Shown here one piece after another: positions 6,311-13,203 of a DNA stretch of 13,203 nt. A program made the position numbers and the translations under genes. Origin of the DNA: CAYWVK01 sp964461865 (lineage in GTDB: Bacteria > Patescibacteriota > Microgenomatia > Levybacterales > UBA12049); contig CAYWVK010000017.1 in the NCBI GenBank assembly GCA_964461865.1, forward strand, positions 1 through 13,203, written 5' to 3'. How positions within the stretch are numbered: position 1 is the first letter of the stretch; each line of letters starts with the position of its first letter. Below the pieces are notes generated by a model. That model saw only the letters and a list, made by a program, of their open reading frames with translations, searched no databases and was not told the origin of the DNA.

Positions 6311-8035
6311 ATGCAACTGCCCGAATTAATACTGTTTTTGACTTCTTTAATTTTTGGTATTTCTACCATTTTCCTTTTAATCACTCATATTAAAACCGAA
6401 AACTTACTTAGAAAAAAAGAGAATGAACAAAAGCAAAAAATGTATCAAATCTCCATGCTTAAAGAAATTCAAGATCGAGTAAGTTATTCTTTAGACATTG
6501 AAAGAATAATCGATGTTATTACGGGAAGCCTAAAAAAGCTTTTTCCCTTTTCAACTGCCTCATCAATTGTTGTAAAAAGCGATAAGTTAATTTTTAAATC
6601 ATATATAGAAGAAGCAATTAGCCATGATTTTGTTAATCATGTTAAAAATAGCATGCTTGCTTCTCTTTCCGCTTTAACTGAAAACCTTCCTCAAACAGTA
6701 GAAGATCAATTATCAGGAGTCATGCTTGATGATAACAACAACCTACCTCCTTCATCCTTTTTTCATATTCCCTTAGTTATTAACGGTAAAGTTGCAGGCT
6801 TAATTAATGTTTCATCCACTAAGCCAAATTTATACAAAGAAGAAGAAATGACTATTCTTTATCAAATAACTAACCAGGCATCTCAAGCCCTATCTAAACT
6901 TGAAGATGTCTTGGAAAACGAAAAAGAAAAACTTACTTCAATGATTAAAAGCTTGGCCGATGGTATATTTATGGTTGATACTAATAACCAAGTTTTAATT
7001 GTTAATAATGCCGCTAAAAAGTTTTTAAATTTGATAAATGATAATCCAAATTATATTGAAATACTTAATGCAACCAACAACAGGTACGATCTTCAAGGAA
7101 AAATAAATGAGGCTATTTCTAAAAATATCGAGCTGACCGAAAAAGAAGTAACCATAAACGAAAGAGTTTTCCAAACCTTTATTACTCCTGTTAACGTTGA
7201 CAATCAAGGCAAAAAGAAAGTCATAGGTGCATCTGTTTTACTCCACGACATAACTATTGAAAAAGAAGTTTCGAAAATAAAAGAAGACTTTACCAACATG
7301 ATGGTCCACGAACTAAGAGCACCCTTAACGGCAATTAAATACTCATCTGAGGTAATTCTTGATGATGAAGAAATGAACCTAGAAGAAAGAAGAAAACTAA
7401 TTAAAATCATTGATCAACAATCTAAAACCCTTCTTGAAGGCATAGGATCTGTTTTAGACGCTGCCAAAATGGAATCAGGAAAGTTTACTATTGCTCCTGT
7501 CTTAGGAAACATTAAAGACACTATTGAAAAAACCATAGCCACTTTTAAACCACAAGCCGATAAAAAGCAAATCAAACTTATACTATCTCCTTTTAATCCA
7601 CTTCCTAAGTTTGAATTCGACGAATTAAGAATATCGCAGGTTTTAAATAATTTAGTTTCAAACAGCCTTAAGTTTACCCCTGAAAGCGGTAAAATAATTA
7701 TTTCCGTTAAAGTAAGTATGGAAAAACAACAATTAATTATTTCTGTTTCGGATAATGGCATTGGAATTCCTAAAAACGAGCAACAAGACCTATTTTCTAA
7801 GTTCTATCAGATTAGAAAAACCCCCCGTGAATTATCAAAAGGGGGAACCGGACTTGGTTTATACATAGTTAAGGGCATTGTTGAAGCACACAACGGCAAT
7901 ATCTGGGTAGAGTCAGAAGAAGGAAAAGGAACCACAATTTCTTTTTCAATCCCGCTTTTAAAAGCCTCTGTTTCCGAAGAAGCGGAATACCAAAAACCAA
8001 TCATTCCTCCAATAATGCACAAAACCATTAATTAA
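6311..8035 (+). CDS. Membrane-anchored sensor histidine kinase (TM-GAF-PAS-HisKA-HATPase)
   Basis: A 574-residue sensor kinase. One membrane helix (about 5-26) is followed by a charged coiled-coil linker, a GAF-like domain (about 52-197, motif HIPLVINGKVAGLINVSS), a PAS-like domain (about 205-320, beginning SLADGIFMVDTNNQVLIVNN), a HisKA dimerisation domain with the phospho-accepting H333 in MMVHELRAPLTAIK, and an HATPase_c domain with N451 in NNLVSNSLKFTP, the G1 box DNGIGIP (481-487) and the G2 box GGTGLGL (511-517). All catalytic boxes are intact, so it should autophosphorylate. Hardly anything lies outside the membrane, so sensing is probably cytoplasmic through GAF/PAS or through a membrane partner. 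An ATG at 6287 would add eight residues, but the predicted transcription start lies after it. The likely partner is the receiver encoded at 5140. The stop shares a TTAA with the convergent comEC part. Confidence 0.94.
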   Translation: MQLPELILFLTSLIFGISTIFLLITHIKTENLLRKKENEQKQKMYQISMLKEIQDRVSYSLDIERIIDVITGSLKKLFPFSTASSIVVKSDKLIFKSYIEEAISHDFVNHVKNSMLASLSALTENLPQTVEDQLSGVMLDDNNNLPPSSFFHIPLVINGKVAGLINVSSTKPNLYKEEEMTILYQITNQASQALSKLEDVLENEKEKLTSMIKSLADGIFMVDTNNQVLIVNNAAKKFLNLINDNPNYIEILNATNNRYDLQGKINEAISKNIELTEKEVTINERVFQTFITPVNVDNQGKKKVIGASVLLHDITIEKEVSKIKEDFTNMMVHELRAPLTAIKYSSEVILDDEEMNLEERRKLIKIIDQQSKTLLEGIGSVLDAAKMESGKFTIAPVLGNIKDTIEKTIATFKPQADKKQIKLILSPFNPLPKFEFDELRISQVLNNLVSNSLKFTPESGKIIISVKVSMEKQQLIISVSDNGIGIPKNEQQDLFSKFYQIRKTPRELSKGGTGLGLYIVKGIVEAHNGNIWVESEEGKGTTISFSIPLLKASVSEEAEYQKPIIPPIMHKTIN

Positions 8036-8916
8036 TTTTTAATTTGATACCATTTTCCATCAACTATAATCTCTACTTCCCCATCTTTATCCGTTCTTAA
8101 TGTCTTTATGTTCTCTTTTTCTAATAAATCTAACACTTGCCTAGCTGGGTGACCATATCTATTGTCTTTCCCAACTGAAATAACTGCCAATTCCGGCATG
8201 ATTTCATTTAGAAACTGCATATTTGTACCTGTTTTTGAACCATGATGAGCTACTTTTAAAACATCAATATCCCCTATCTCTTTTTCGATTCTGTTTAAAA
8301 TTGAAATATCAGTATCCCCTGTTAATAGAAGATTAAAATCACCAAAAGACAGCAGTTGAACAAGACATAAACCATTGGCATCCAGATCAAAATTAGCACT
8401 TTTTGAGGCTATAGTATATTTTTCTAAAGCATTTTTATCCGGCCAGAAGGTTTTAATTTCCGTTTTGTCTGAAAACACAATCCGATCGCCTGATTTTAGA
8501 TAATTAGCAGTTATATTTTTTACTGCTAATTTATCTTGTAGTCTTTTTTGCAAAAAGTTAAGATTTTCCACTTTTTCACTAGCATAATGCATCAAAGAAT
8601 ATCTATCCAATACAGAAATTAGGCCTGTAATATGATCTGCATGAGGATGAGATAGGATGATTAAATCAATTGTTTTATCCCAAAATGGCATGTGCCTTGA
8701 TAAACAATTTAAAACTTTTTCGCTTGGCCCTCCATCAATTAAAATATCTTTTCCGCCAGATGTTCTAATATATATAGCATCTCCCTGCTCTACGTCACAA
8801 AACACTATATGAAGCTTACTATCATTAAATCTTGCTTGTTGATAAGTAAAAAGTCCTCCTAGAACAACCAAAAGAAAAATTAAAGTTAATATGTATTTAG
8901 TTTTTTTTACTTTCAT
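8032..8916 (-). CDS. comEC: ComEC C-terminal part: metallo-beta-lactamase-fold domain with membrane anchor
   Basis: 294 residues. A hydrophobic helix (about 7-25) precedes a complete metallo-beta-lactamase-fold domain: DVEQGDA at 41-47 (usually DVGQGDA), LIDGGP at 59-64, the metal motif H90-P-H92-A-D94-H95, LLTGDTD at 197-203, AHHGS at 223-227 and NRYGHP around 252-257. In full-length ComEC proteins this domain follows the Competence membrane domain and is thought to degrade the non-transported DNA strand outside the membrane. Here it lies in a separate frame overlapping the N-terminal part by 20 bp, next to a run of eight A residues (T run at 8901-8908). Joining both parts would give about 711 residues, the usual ComEC length. 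No Shine-Dalgarno sequence precedes this ATG. It could be a true split gene, a slippage-joined product or an indel in the sequence. Confidence 0.9.
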   Translation of the reverse strand: MKVKKTKYILTLIFLLVVLGGLFTYQQARFNDSKLHIVFCDVEQGDAIYIRTSGGKDILIDGGPSEKVLNCLSRHMPFWDKTIDLIILSHPHADHITGLISVLDRYSLMHYASEKVENLNFLQKRLQDKLAVKNITANYLKSGDRIVFSDKTEIKTFWPDKNALEKYTIASKSANFDLDANGLCLVQLLSFGDFNLLLTGDTDISILNRIEKEIGDIDVLKVAHHGSKTGTNMQFLNEIMPELAVISVGKDNRYGHPARQVLDLLEKENIKTLRTDKDGEVEIIVDGKWYQIKN

Positions 8917-10150
8917 GTTTTCTAAAAAACAAAATTAACGAGGTAATAATTAAGTAATAACCAAACATGAGGCTTAAATGAATACTTTCAGGATCAAAAT
9001 TGCTGTTAATATTTGGAAAAAGAGCAACAATTTTCTCAAAATACATTAAAAGCGGAATACAAAGATAGACAAAAAGCTTAGTTATCGGCTCAAAAACAAA
9101 ACTAAAGATAGCTGCTACCCCTCCCAAAACCATTAAAATCGGAATCGTCCATAAAACTAAAGCATTAACAATAATAGAATAAAGTGAATAGCTACCAAAA
9201 TTAAACAAAAGAATAGGAAGAGTTGCTATTTGAGCCGCTATTGTGGTTGTTAAGTCCTCGATTACAGGAATTTTTCTTATCAGTGTCTTTGAAAATCCTG
9301 AATCAATAACAGGACGAAGGTATATAAGGCCTAGGGTTGCTAAAAAAGATAATTGAAAACCAATATCAAAAAAAAGAAATGGAGAAATAAAAAGCATAAT
9401 AAAAGCCGTTAGAAAAAGAGCTAAAGAGGCAAGATACTGCCTTCCTAAAAGCTGTGCTGAAAAAACAAAGCTTCCCATTATTGTTGCCCTGATAATTGAT
9501 GGCTGTAATCCGGCCATTGTTGCATAAAAGAATAATCCCAAAATTGTAAATACTATCGCCCATTGTCTTTTTAAAAAAAGCAAAAATACAGAGCTTAAAA
9601 ATCCACCAACCAAAGTAACATTCATTCCTGATGCTGCAATTACATGAAGCACACCTGCTCCCCTTAAGCTTTGCATAAAACTGTCTGAAATATTTAATCT
9701 TACCCCAAAAACAACTCCAAGTAATAAGGCAGACTGATCCGGTGACAAGAGCTTATTAAAAACAGTAATTATATTTTGGCGGACTAAATTTACGAGTGCT
9801 AAAATTGAACCTAACGAACTTTTTTCAGGAATAATCTCAGGCATAAATGAAGTATAAAGAACTTGATTATTAAGCAGTCTCTTTTCAAGAGTGCCAATTA
9901 TTATTAGCTGGTCCTGAAAATGATACTCCTTATCCATCAGTGTAGTAATAAAAACCCTATTCCCGTCGTTTAATTGAAGCTGAAAGTTTTGAAAATTATT
10001 ATTTATTTTTGGTTCAGAAGCAATAGTCCCCTCAATAGTCGTTTTCTTCTCTGTTGTTATTAATGGCTTACTTTGATAAAAAAGAAATATTCTAATAAAA
10101 AGAATAATCACTAGAAATAATAGAAAAAAAATTAGTTTTTTAACGCTCAT
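8897..10150 (-). CDS. comEC: ComEC N-terminal part: DNA channel (OB-like plus Competence domain)
   Basis: 417 residues of the inner-membrane channel that carries single-stranded DNA into the cytoplasm during natural transformation. A membrane helix (5-25) is followed by a soluble OB/DUF4131-like segment (about 37-107) and the polytopic Competence domain. Diagnostic motifs are LHVIAASGMNV (168-178), GLQPSIIRA (214-222) and FDIGFQLSFLATLGL (261-275). The protein ends soon after a last membrane helix with RKHESKKN, exactly where a complete ComEC would continue through a short basic loop into the next helix and the metallo-beta-lactamase-fold domain encoded in the following overlapping frame. The gene lies 17 nt after comEA on the same strand. 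No Shine-Dalgarno sequence is visible, so translation may depend on coupling within the operon. Confidence 0.92.
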   Translation of the reverse strand: MSVKKLIFFLLFLVIILFIRIFLFYQSKPLITTEKKTTIEGTIASEPKINNNFQNFQLQLNDGNRVFITTLMDKEYHFQDQLIIIGTLEKRLLNNQVLYTSFMPEIIPEKSSLGSILALVNLVRQNIITVFNKLLSPDQSALLLGVVFGVRLNISDSFMQSLRGAGVLHVIAASGMNVTLVGGFLSSVFLLFLKRQWAIVFTILGLFFYATMAGLQPSIIRATIMGSFVFSAQLLGRQYLASLALFLTAFIMLFISPFLFFDIGFQLSFLATLGLIYLRPVIDSGFSKTLIRKIPVIEDLTTTIAAQIATLPILLFNFGSYSLYSIIVNALVLWTIPILMVLGGVAAIFSFVFEPITKLFVYLCIPLLMYFEKIVALFPNINSNFDPESIHLSLMFGYYLIITSLILFFRKHESKKN

Positions 10151-10167
10151 TTAATATAAAAAGACCA

Positions 10168-10767
10168 TTAATAAGCTACAATACTGTCTTTTATTTGTTC
10201 AAAAACTTTATCTGTTACTGCTTTTTTTGAAAGCAAATCATCAACTGTTTGATAAGGCCTGTTATCAATTATCTTTTTTGCCGTAGCCGGACCTACTCCG
10301 TAAAGAGTATCAAGTTCTGATTCAGAGGCGGAATTTATGTTTATTTGCCCGGAATTAGTTTCATCTACTAAAACTTCTTCATTTTCACTTGGAATATATA
10401 TTTTCATTGCGTCCGAAAGCCTTGCAGCTAAGTTTAAATTTTTTGCCATCCATTCCCTGTTAGCATTAGGTGAAAGACCACCGGCAAGAATTAAAACATC
10501 TTGAATTCTGGATTCCTCATTTAATGAATAAACACCGGGACTTACGACAGCTCCCTCAATATCTATCATAATTTTTTTCACAGGTTTTTCAGGGTTTTCA
10601 CTTGCTTCAAAAACAATTTCATCTGCTTCACCAGCTGATTGATTTGATCCCAATAAATATATCAAACCATATCCTAAACATATCAAGCCAGCCACGCCAA
10701 TAACTATTGGTATCCAATACTCTTTAAAAATTGAGGCTAGTTTTAAAGAGGCAGTATTGTGGTTCAT
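10168..10767 (-). CDS. comEA: ComEA-like DNA-binding competence protein
   Basis: 199 residues: a membrane anchor (about 18-39), an acidic linker, an SLBB domain (about 66-126, IDIEGAVVSPGVYSL then LILAGGL) and a C-terminal helix-hairpin-helix module (about 142-199) with NINSASESELDTLYGVGPATAKKI. This is the standard ComEA order. The family binds double-stranded DNA without sequence preference at the outer face of the cytoplasmic membrane and hands it to ComEC, whose gene follows directly; the context confirms the call. The start lies 5 nt after the leuS stop and no Shine-Dalgarno sequence is seen, pointing to coupled translation. Length is normal for SLBB-containing ComEA proteins, and nothing looks truncated. 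Confidence 0.93.
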   Translation of the reverse strand: MNHNTASLKLASIFKEYWIPIVIGVAGLICLGYGLIYLLGSNQSAGEADEIVFEASENPEKPVKKIMIDIEGAVVSPGVYSLNEESRIQDVLILAGGLSPNANREWMAKNLNLAARLSDAMKIYIPSENEEVLVDETNSGQININSASESELDTLYGVGPATAKKIIDNRPYQTVDDLLSKKAVTDKVFEQIKDSIVAY

Positions 10768-10772
10768 ATTAA

Positions 10773-13202
10773 TCAGTCAGTAACAAAATTTAGTACCTTT
10801 CCTTCTATATAAACAACTCTTTTAACTGCTTTTCCTAAAAGGTGCTGCTTTATTTTGCTACTTTTTTCAACTTCTTGCTCAACTTGTTTTTGGTTTTTAA
10901 TACTGGATTTTTCACAAACAGCAGTGTCTCTTACCTTCCCGTTTACTTGAATAACAATTTTTACTTTATCTTCGATTAATAAATTATTATCAAAGTCCGG
11001 CCATTGTTGCTGATGAATTGATGCAAACTTGTTAGCAGTTGAAAAGTTTATCTGCCAAATTTCTTCTGTTAAATGTGGCGCAAAAGGAGCAAGAATAAAC
11101 AAGAATTTTTCTAAATCTTTTTTATTTAATCCATTTTTATCTTGCTGCCAAGAATTTATAAACTCCATTAAACAAGCAATTGCCGTATTAAATTTAAAGC
11201 TTTCTAAGTCTTCACTTACTTTTTTAATTGTTTTATGAAGAGCAATTAAAAGCTCTCTTGAAGTGTTTTCCTTGGTTATTTTTTCACCCGCCAGTTGGCG
11301 GACCCTTTTTAAAAATCTAAAACTACCCTCTACCCCTTCTTCACTCCAAGAAATAGTTTGATCAAACGGCCCCATAAAGCTCTCATAAATTCTTAGAGTG
11401 TCTGCTCCGAATTTATTAATAATTTCATCCGGATTAATTACATTACCAAAGGACTTACTCATTTTCCTTCCATCTGTTCCCAAAACTATTCCATGCACTC
11501 TTCTTTTTGCATAAGGTTCTTTTGTTGGTACTTTTTTTATGTCAAAAAGGAATTGATAAATAAACCTTGAATAAAGTAAATGAAGAGTGGTATGTTCAAA
11601 ACCTCCTTGATAAACATCAACCGGCATCCAATATTTCATTTTTTCTTTACCAACAAATTCTTTATCGTTTTTAGGATCTAAATAACGAAGATAATACCAA
11701 TTGGAACCTGCCCAATTTGGCATCGTGTCTGTTTCTCTATTAGCTTTTCCCCCACACTTTGGGCAAGTTGTATTCACCCAAGCAGCAACTTTTTCAAGCG
11801 GAGATTTTCCCGTACCGGATGGCTGATATTTCTCAAGATAAGGAAGCTCAATTGGTAGCTTATCTTCCGGAACAGGCACAATTCCACATTTTTCACAATA
11901 GACTACTGGTATTGGTTCTCCCCAGTAATGCTGTCTTGAAAACACCCAATCTCTTAATTTATACTGGACTGATTTTGATCCGCTATTATGCTTATTGAGC
12001 CATTGTGTTATACTTATTCGTGCCTGAACAGATTCTTGTCCACTAAACTTTTCGGAGTTTATTAATTTTCCCTCTTTTTCATAGGCTTCTTTTTTTATAT
12101 TTCCGCCTGTTATTACTTGCCGAATTGCCAGTCCAAATTTTTTAGCAAACACATAGTCTCTTTGATCATGAGCCGGAACCATCATCACTGCACCTTTACC
12201 ATACCATCCTAAAACATAATCTCCTACCCAAACAGGAATTTTTTCCTTATTAACAGGATTAATTACGTATTGCCCTGTAAAAACTCCTGTTTTTTCTTTG
12301 TTTAAAGCTAGTCTTTCAATTTCTGATTTTTTCTTAGCTTCTTCTATGTACTTAGATACATCTTTTTCATAAGTTTTAGAAATTGAGTTTAAAACCGGGT
12401 GTTCCGGAGCAACGACCAATGCCGTAACACCAAAAATAGTGTCAGGCCTGGTTGTAAAAACAGGTATTTTTCGTTTTCCATCTTCTGTTTTAAAAATAAT
12501 TTCCGTACCTTGAGACTTTCCAATCCAATTCTCCTGTTGAATTCTAACTTTATCCGGATAATCAACCTCTTTTAAACCATCTAGCAGTTTTTGGGCATAC
12601 TTAGTTATTCTTAATAACCATTGTTTTTGCATTCTTTTTTCAGTCACATTACCGCACCTTTCATGAGTACCATCAGGCAAAACTTCTTCATCGGCTAAAT
12701 TAGTTTTACACTTTGGGCACCAATTAACCGAAACATCTCCTTGATATGCCATATTATTTTCCAATAGCTTTAAAAAGATCCATTGAGTCCACTTATAATA
12801 ACTGGGGTCTGAAGTATTAACTTCCCTATCCCAATCAAAAGATAAACCCCAAGATTTTAACTGTTTTTTAGCATTAGTAATATTTTTTTCGGTTGTTATC
12901 TTAGGATGAACACCTGTTTTTATAGCGTAATTTTCAGCAGGAAGACCAAATGCATCAAAACCAATGGGGTACAAAACGTTAAAGCCTTGCATTCTTTTTT
13001 TACGAGACAGTGCATCCATTGCCATATAGGAACGGGCATGTCCAACATGAAGCCTATCTCCGGAAGGATATGGAAATTCAACCAAAACGTAATATTTCTT
13101 TTCGCCAACTGACGAAGCAAAGTCTTTAGCTTGATAAAGCTTTTCGTCTTCCCAAATCTTTTGCCACTTTTGCTCAATCTCTTTTGGTTGATATTTATTC
13201 AT
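10773..13202 (-). CDS. leuS: Leucyl-tRNA synthetase
   Basis: Complete bacterial-type class I LeuRS, 809 residues; the start ATG is one base from the right edge, so its upstream region is not visible. Landmarks: YPSGDRLHVGHARSY with the HIGH box HVGH at 52-55; a cysteine pair WCPKC at 161-165, with C183 possibly also a zinc ligand; the CP1 editing domain with FTTRPDTIFGV (249-259) and the editing aspartate D349 in PAHDQRD; further CxxC pairs at 436-439 and 480-483; TDTMPNWAGSNWYYLRY near 491-507; KMSKS at 580-584; an anticodon-binding helical domain and the C-terminal VNGKVRDT segment. It charges tRNA-Leu and hydrolyses mischarged products. It is the first visible gene of the run leuS-comEA-comEC, with spacings of 5 and 17 nt and a final 20-nt overlap, so the competence genes are probably transcribed from the leuS promoter outside this window. 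Confidence 0.97.
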   Translation of the reverse strand: MNKYQPKEIEQKWQKIWEDEKLYQAKDFASSVGEKKYYVLVEFPYPSGDRLHVGHARSYMAMDALSRKKRMQGFNVLYPIGFDAFGLPAENYAIKTGVHPKITTEKNITNAKKQLKSWGLSFDWDREVNTSDPSYYKWTQWIFLKLLENNMAYQGDVSVNWCPKCKTNLADEEVLPDGTHERCGNVTEKRMQKQWLLRITKYAQKLLDGLKEVDYPDKVRIQQENWIGKSQGTEIIFKTEDGKRKIPVFTTRPDTIFGVTALVVAPEHPVLNSISKTYEKDVSKYIEEAKKKSEIERLALNKEKTGVFTGQYVINPVNKEKIPVWVGDYVLGWYGKGAVMMVPAHDQRDYVFAKKFGLAIRQVITGGNIKKEAYEKEGKLINSEKFSGQESVQARISITQWLNKHNSGSKSVQYKLRDWVFSRQHYWGEPIPVVYCEKCGIVPVPEDKLPIELPYLEKYQPSGTGKSPLEKVAAWVNTTCPKCGGKANRETDTMPNWAGSNWYYLRYLDPKNDKEFVGKEKMKYWMPVDVYQGGFEHTTLHLLYSRFIYQFLFDIKKVPTKEPYAKRRVHGIVLGTDGRKMSKSFGNVINPDEIINKFGADTLRIYESFMGPFDQTISWSEEGVEGSFRFLKRVRQLAGEKITKENTSRELLIALHKTIKKVSEDLESFKFNTAIACLMEFINSWQQDKNGLNKKDLEKFLFILAPFAPHLTEEIWQINFSTANKFASIHQQQWPDFDNNLLIEDKVKIVIQVNGKVRDTAVCEKSSIKNQKQVEQEVEKSSKIKQHLLGKAVKRVVYIEGKVLNFVTD

Positions 13203-13203
13203 A

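Noticed and set aside
7025..8028. Minus-strand open frames inside the histidine kinase gene
   Set aside because: They are antisense shadows of the kinase catalytic region; no start signals or family-like sequence.
1..13203. Recoding of TGA as glycine
   Set aside because: TGA ends the alkD-like gene, the 125-residue gene and leuS exactly where the families or gene overlaps predict a stop, and no in-frame TGA interrupts a conserved gene.
1..13203. CRISPR arrays, tRNA or rRNA genes, insertion sequences, phage genes
   Set aside because: No regularly spaced repeats, no recognisable RNA gene and no transposase or phage-like protein; all spaces between genes are under 90 bp.

Overview
The window looks like a piece of a small, streamlined, A+T-rich bacterial genome, most likely Patescibacteria (Candidate Phyla Radiation), with a Microgenomates-like flavour. 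This assignment is inference. It rests on base composition (about two-thirds A+T by eye), near-zero intergenic space, almost no Shine-Dalgarno sequences, a competence operon attached to leuS, and an enlarged nucleoside diphosphate kinase. TGA is used as a stop (AlkD-like gene, the 125-residue gene, leuS), so the Gracilibacteria/Absconditabacteria recoding of TGA does not apply. No rRNA, tRNA, CRISPR array, insertion sequence or prophage gene was seen.

Layout. (1) Positions 1-1090, plus strand: the 3' end of an AlkD-like DNA alkylation repair gene, then an unrecognised 285-residue gene whose promoter overlaps the alkD stop codon. (2) 1087-4593, minus strand: an operon argS - M16 zinc peptidase - ndk, transcribed from an 83-bp divergent promoter region (4594-4676). 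(3) 4677-8035, plus strand: a small membrane protein, then a signalling group made of a receiver-only response regulator, an unknown 125-residue protein, a three-helix membrane protein and a large sensor histidine kinase. (4) 8032-13202, minus strand: leuS - comEA - comEC N-terminal part - comEC C-terminal part, the DNA-uptake operon.

How the genes may work together. ComEA (membrane-anchored DNA binding) and ComEC (channel plus metallo-beta-lactamase-fold nuclease-like domain) form the inner-membrane DNA import module; imported DNA could feed recombination or nucleotide salvage, a usual proposal for these reduced bacteria. Ndk equilibrates nucleoside triphosphates. ArgS and LeuS charge tRNAs. 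The signalling group could pass a membrane or cytoplasmic signal from the kinase to a stand-alone receiver that has no DNA-binding output domain, so output would be by protein contact. The two small proteins of that group are the least explained part of the window.

Four candidate sigma70-type promoters place transcription starts only 2-11 nt before an ATG, which suggests leaderless or nearly leaderless mRNAs. This also decides the start of the histidine kinase. Both convergent gene junctions end on a single shared TTAA, so there is no intergenic space for terminators there. comEC is split at a run of eight A residues.
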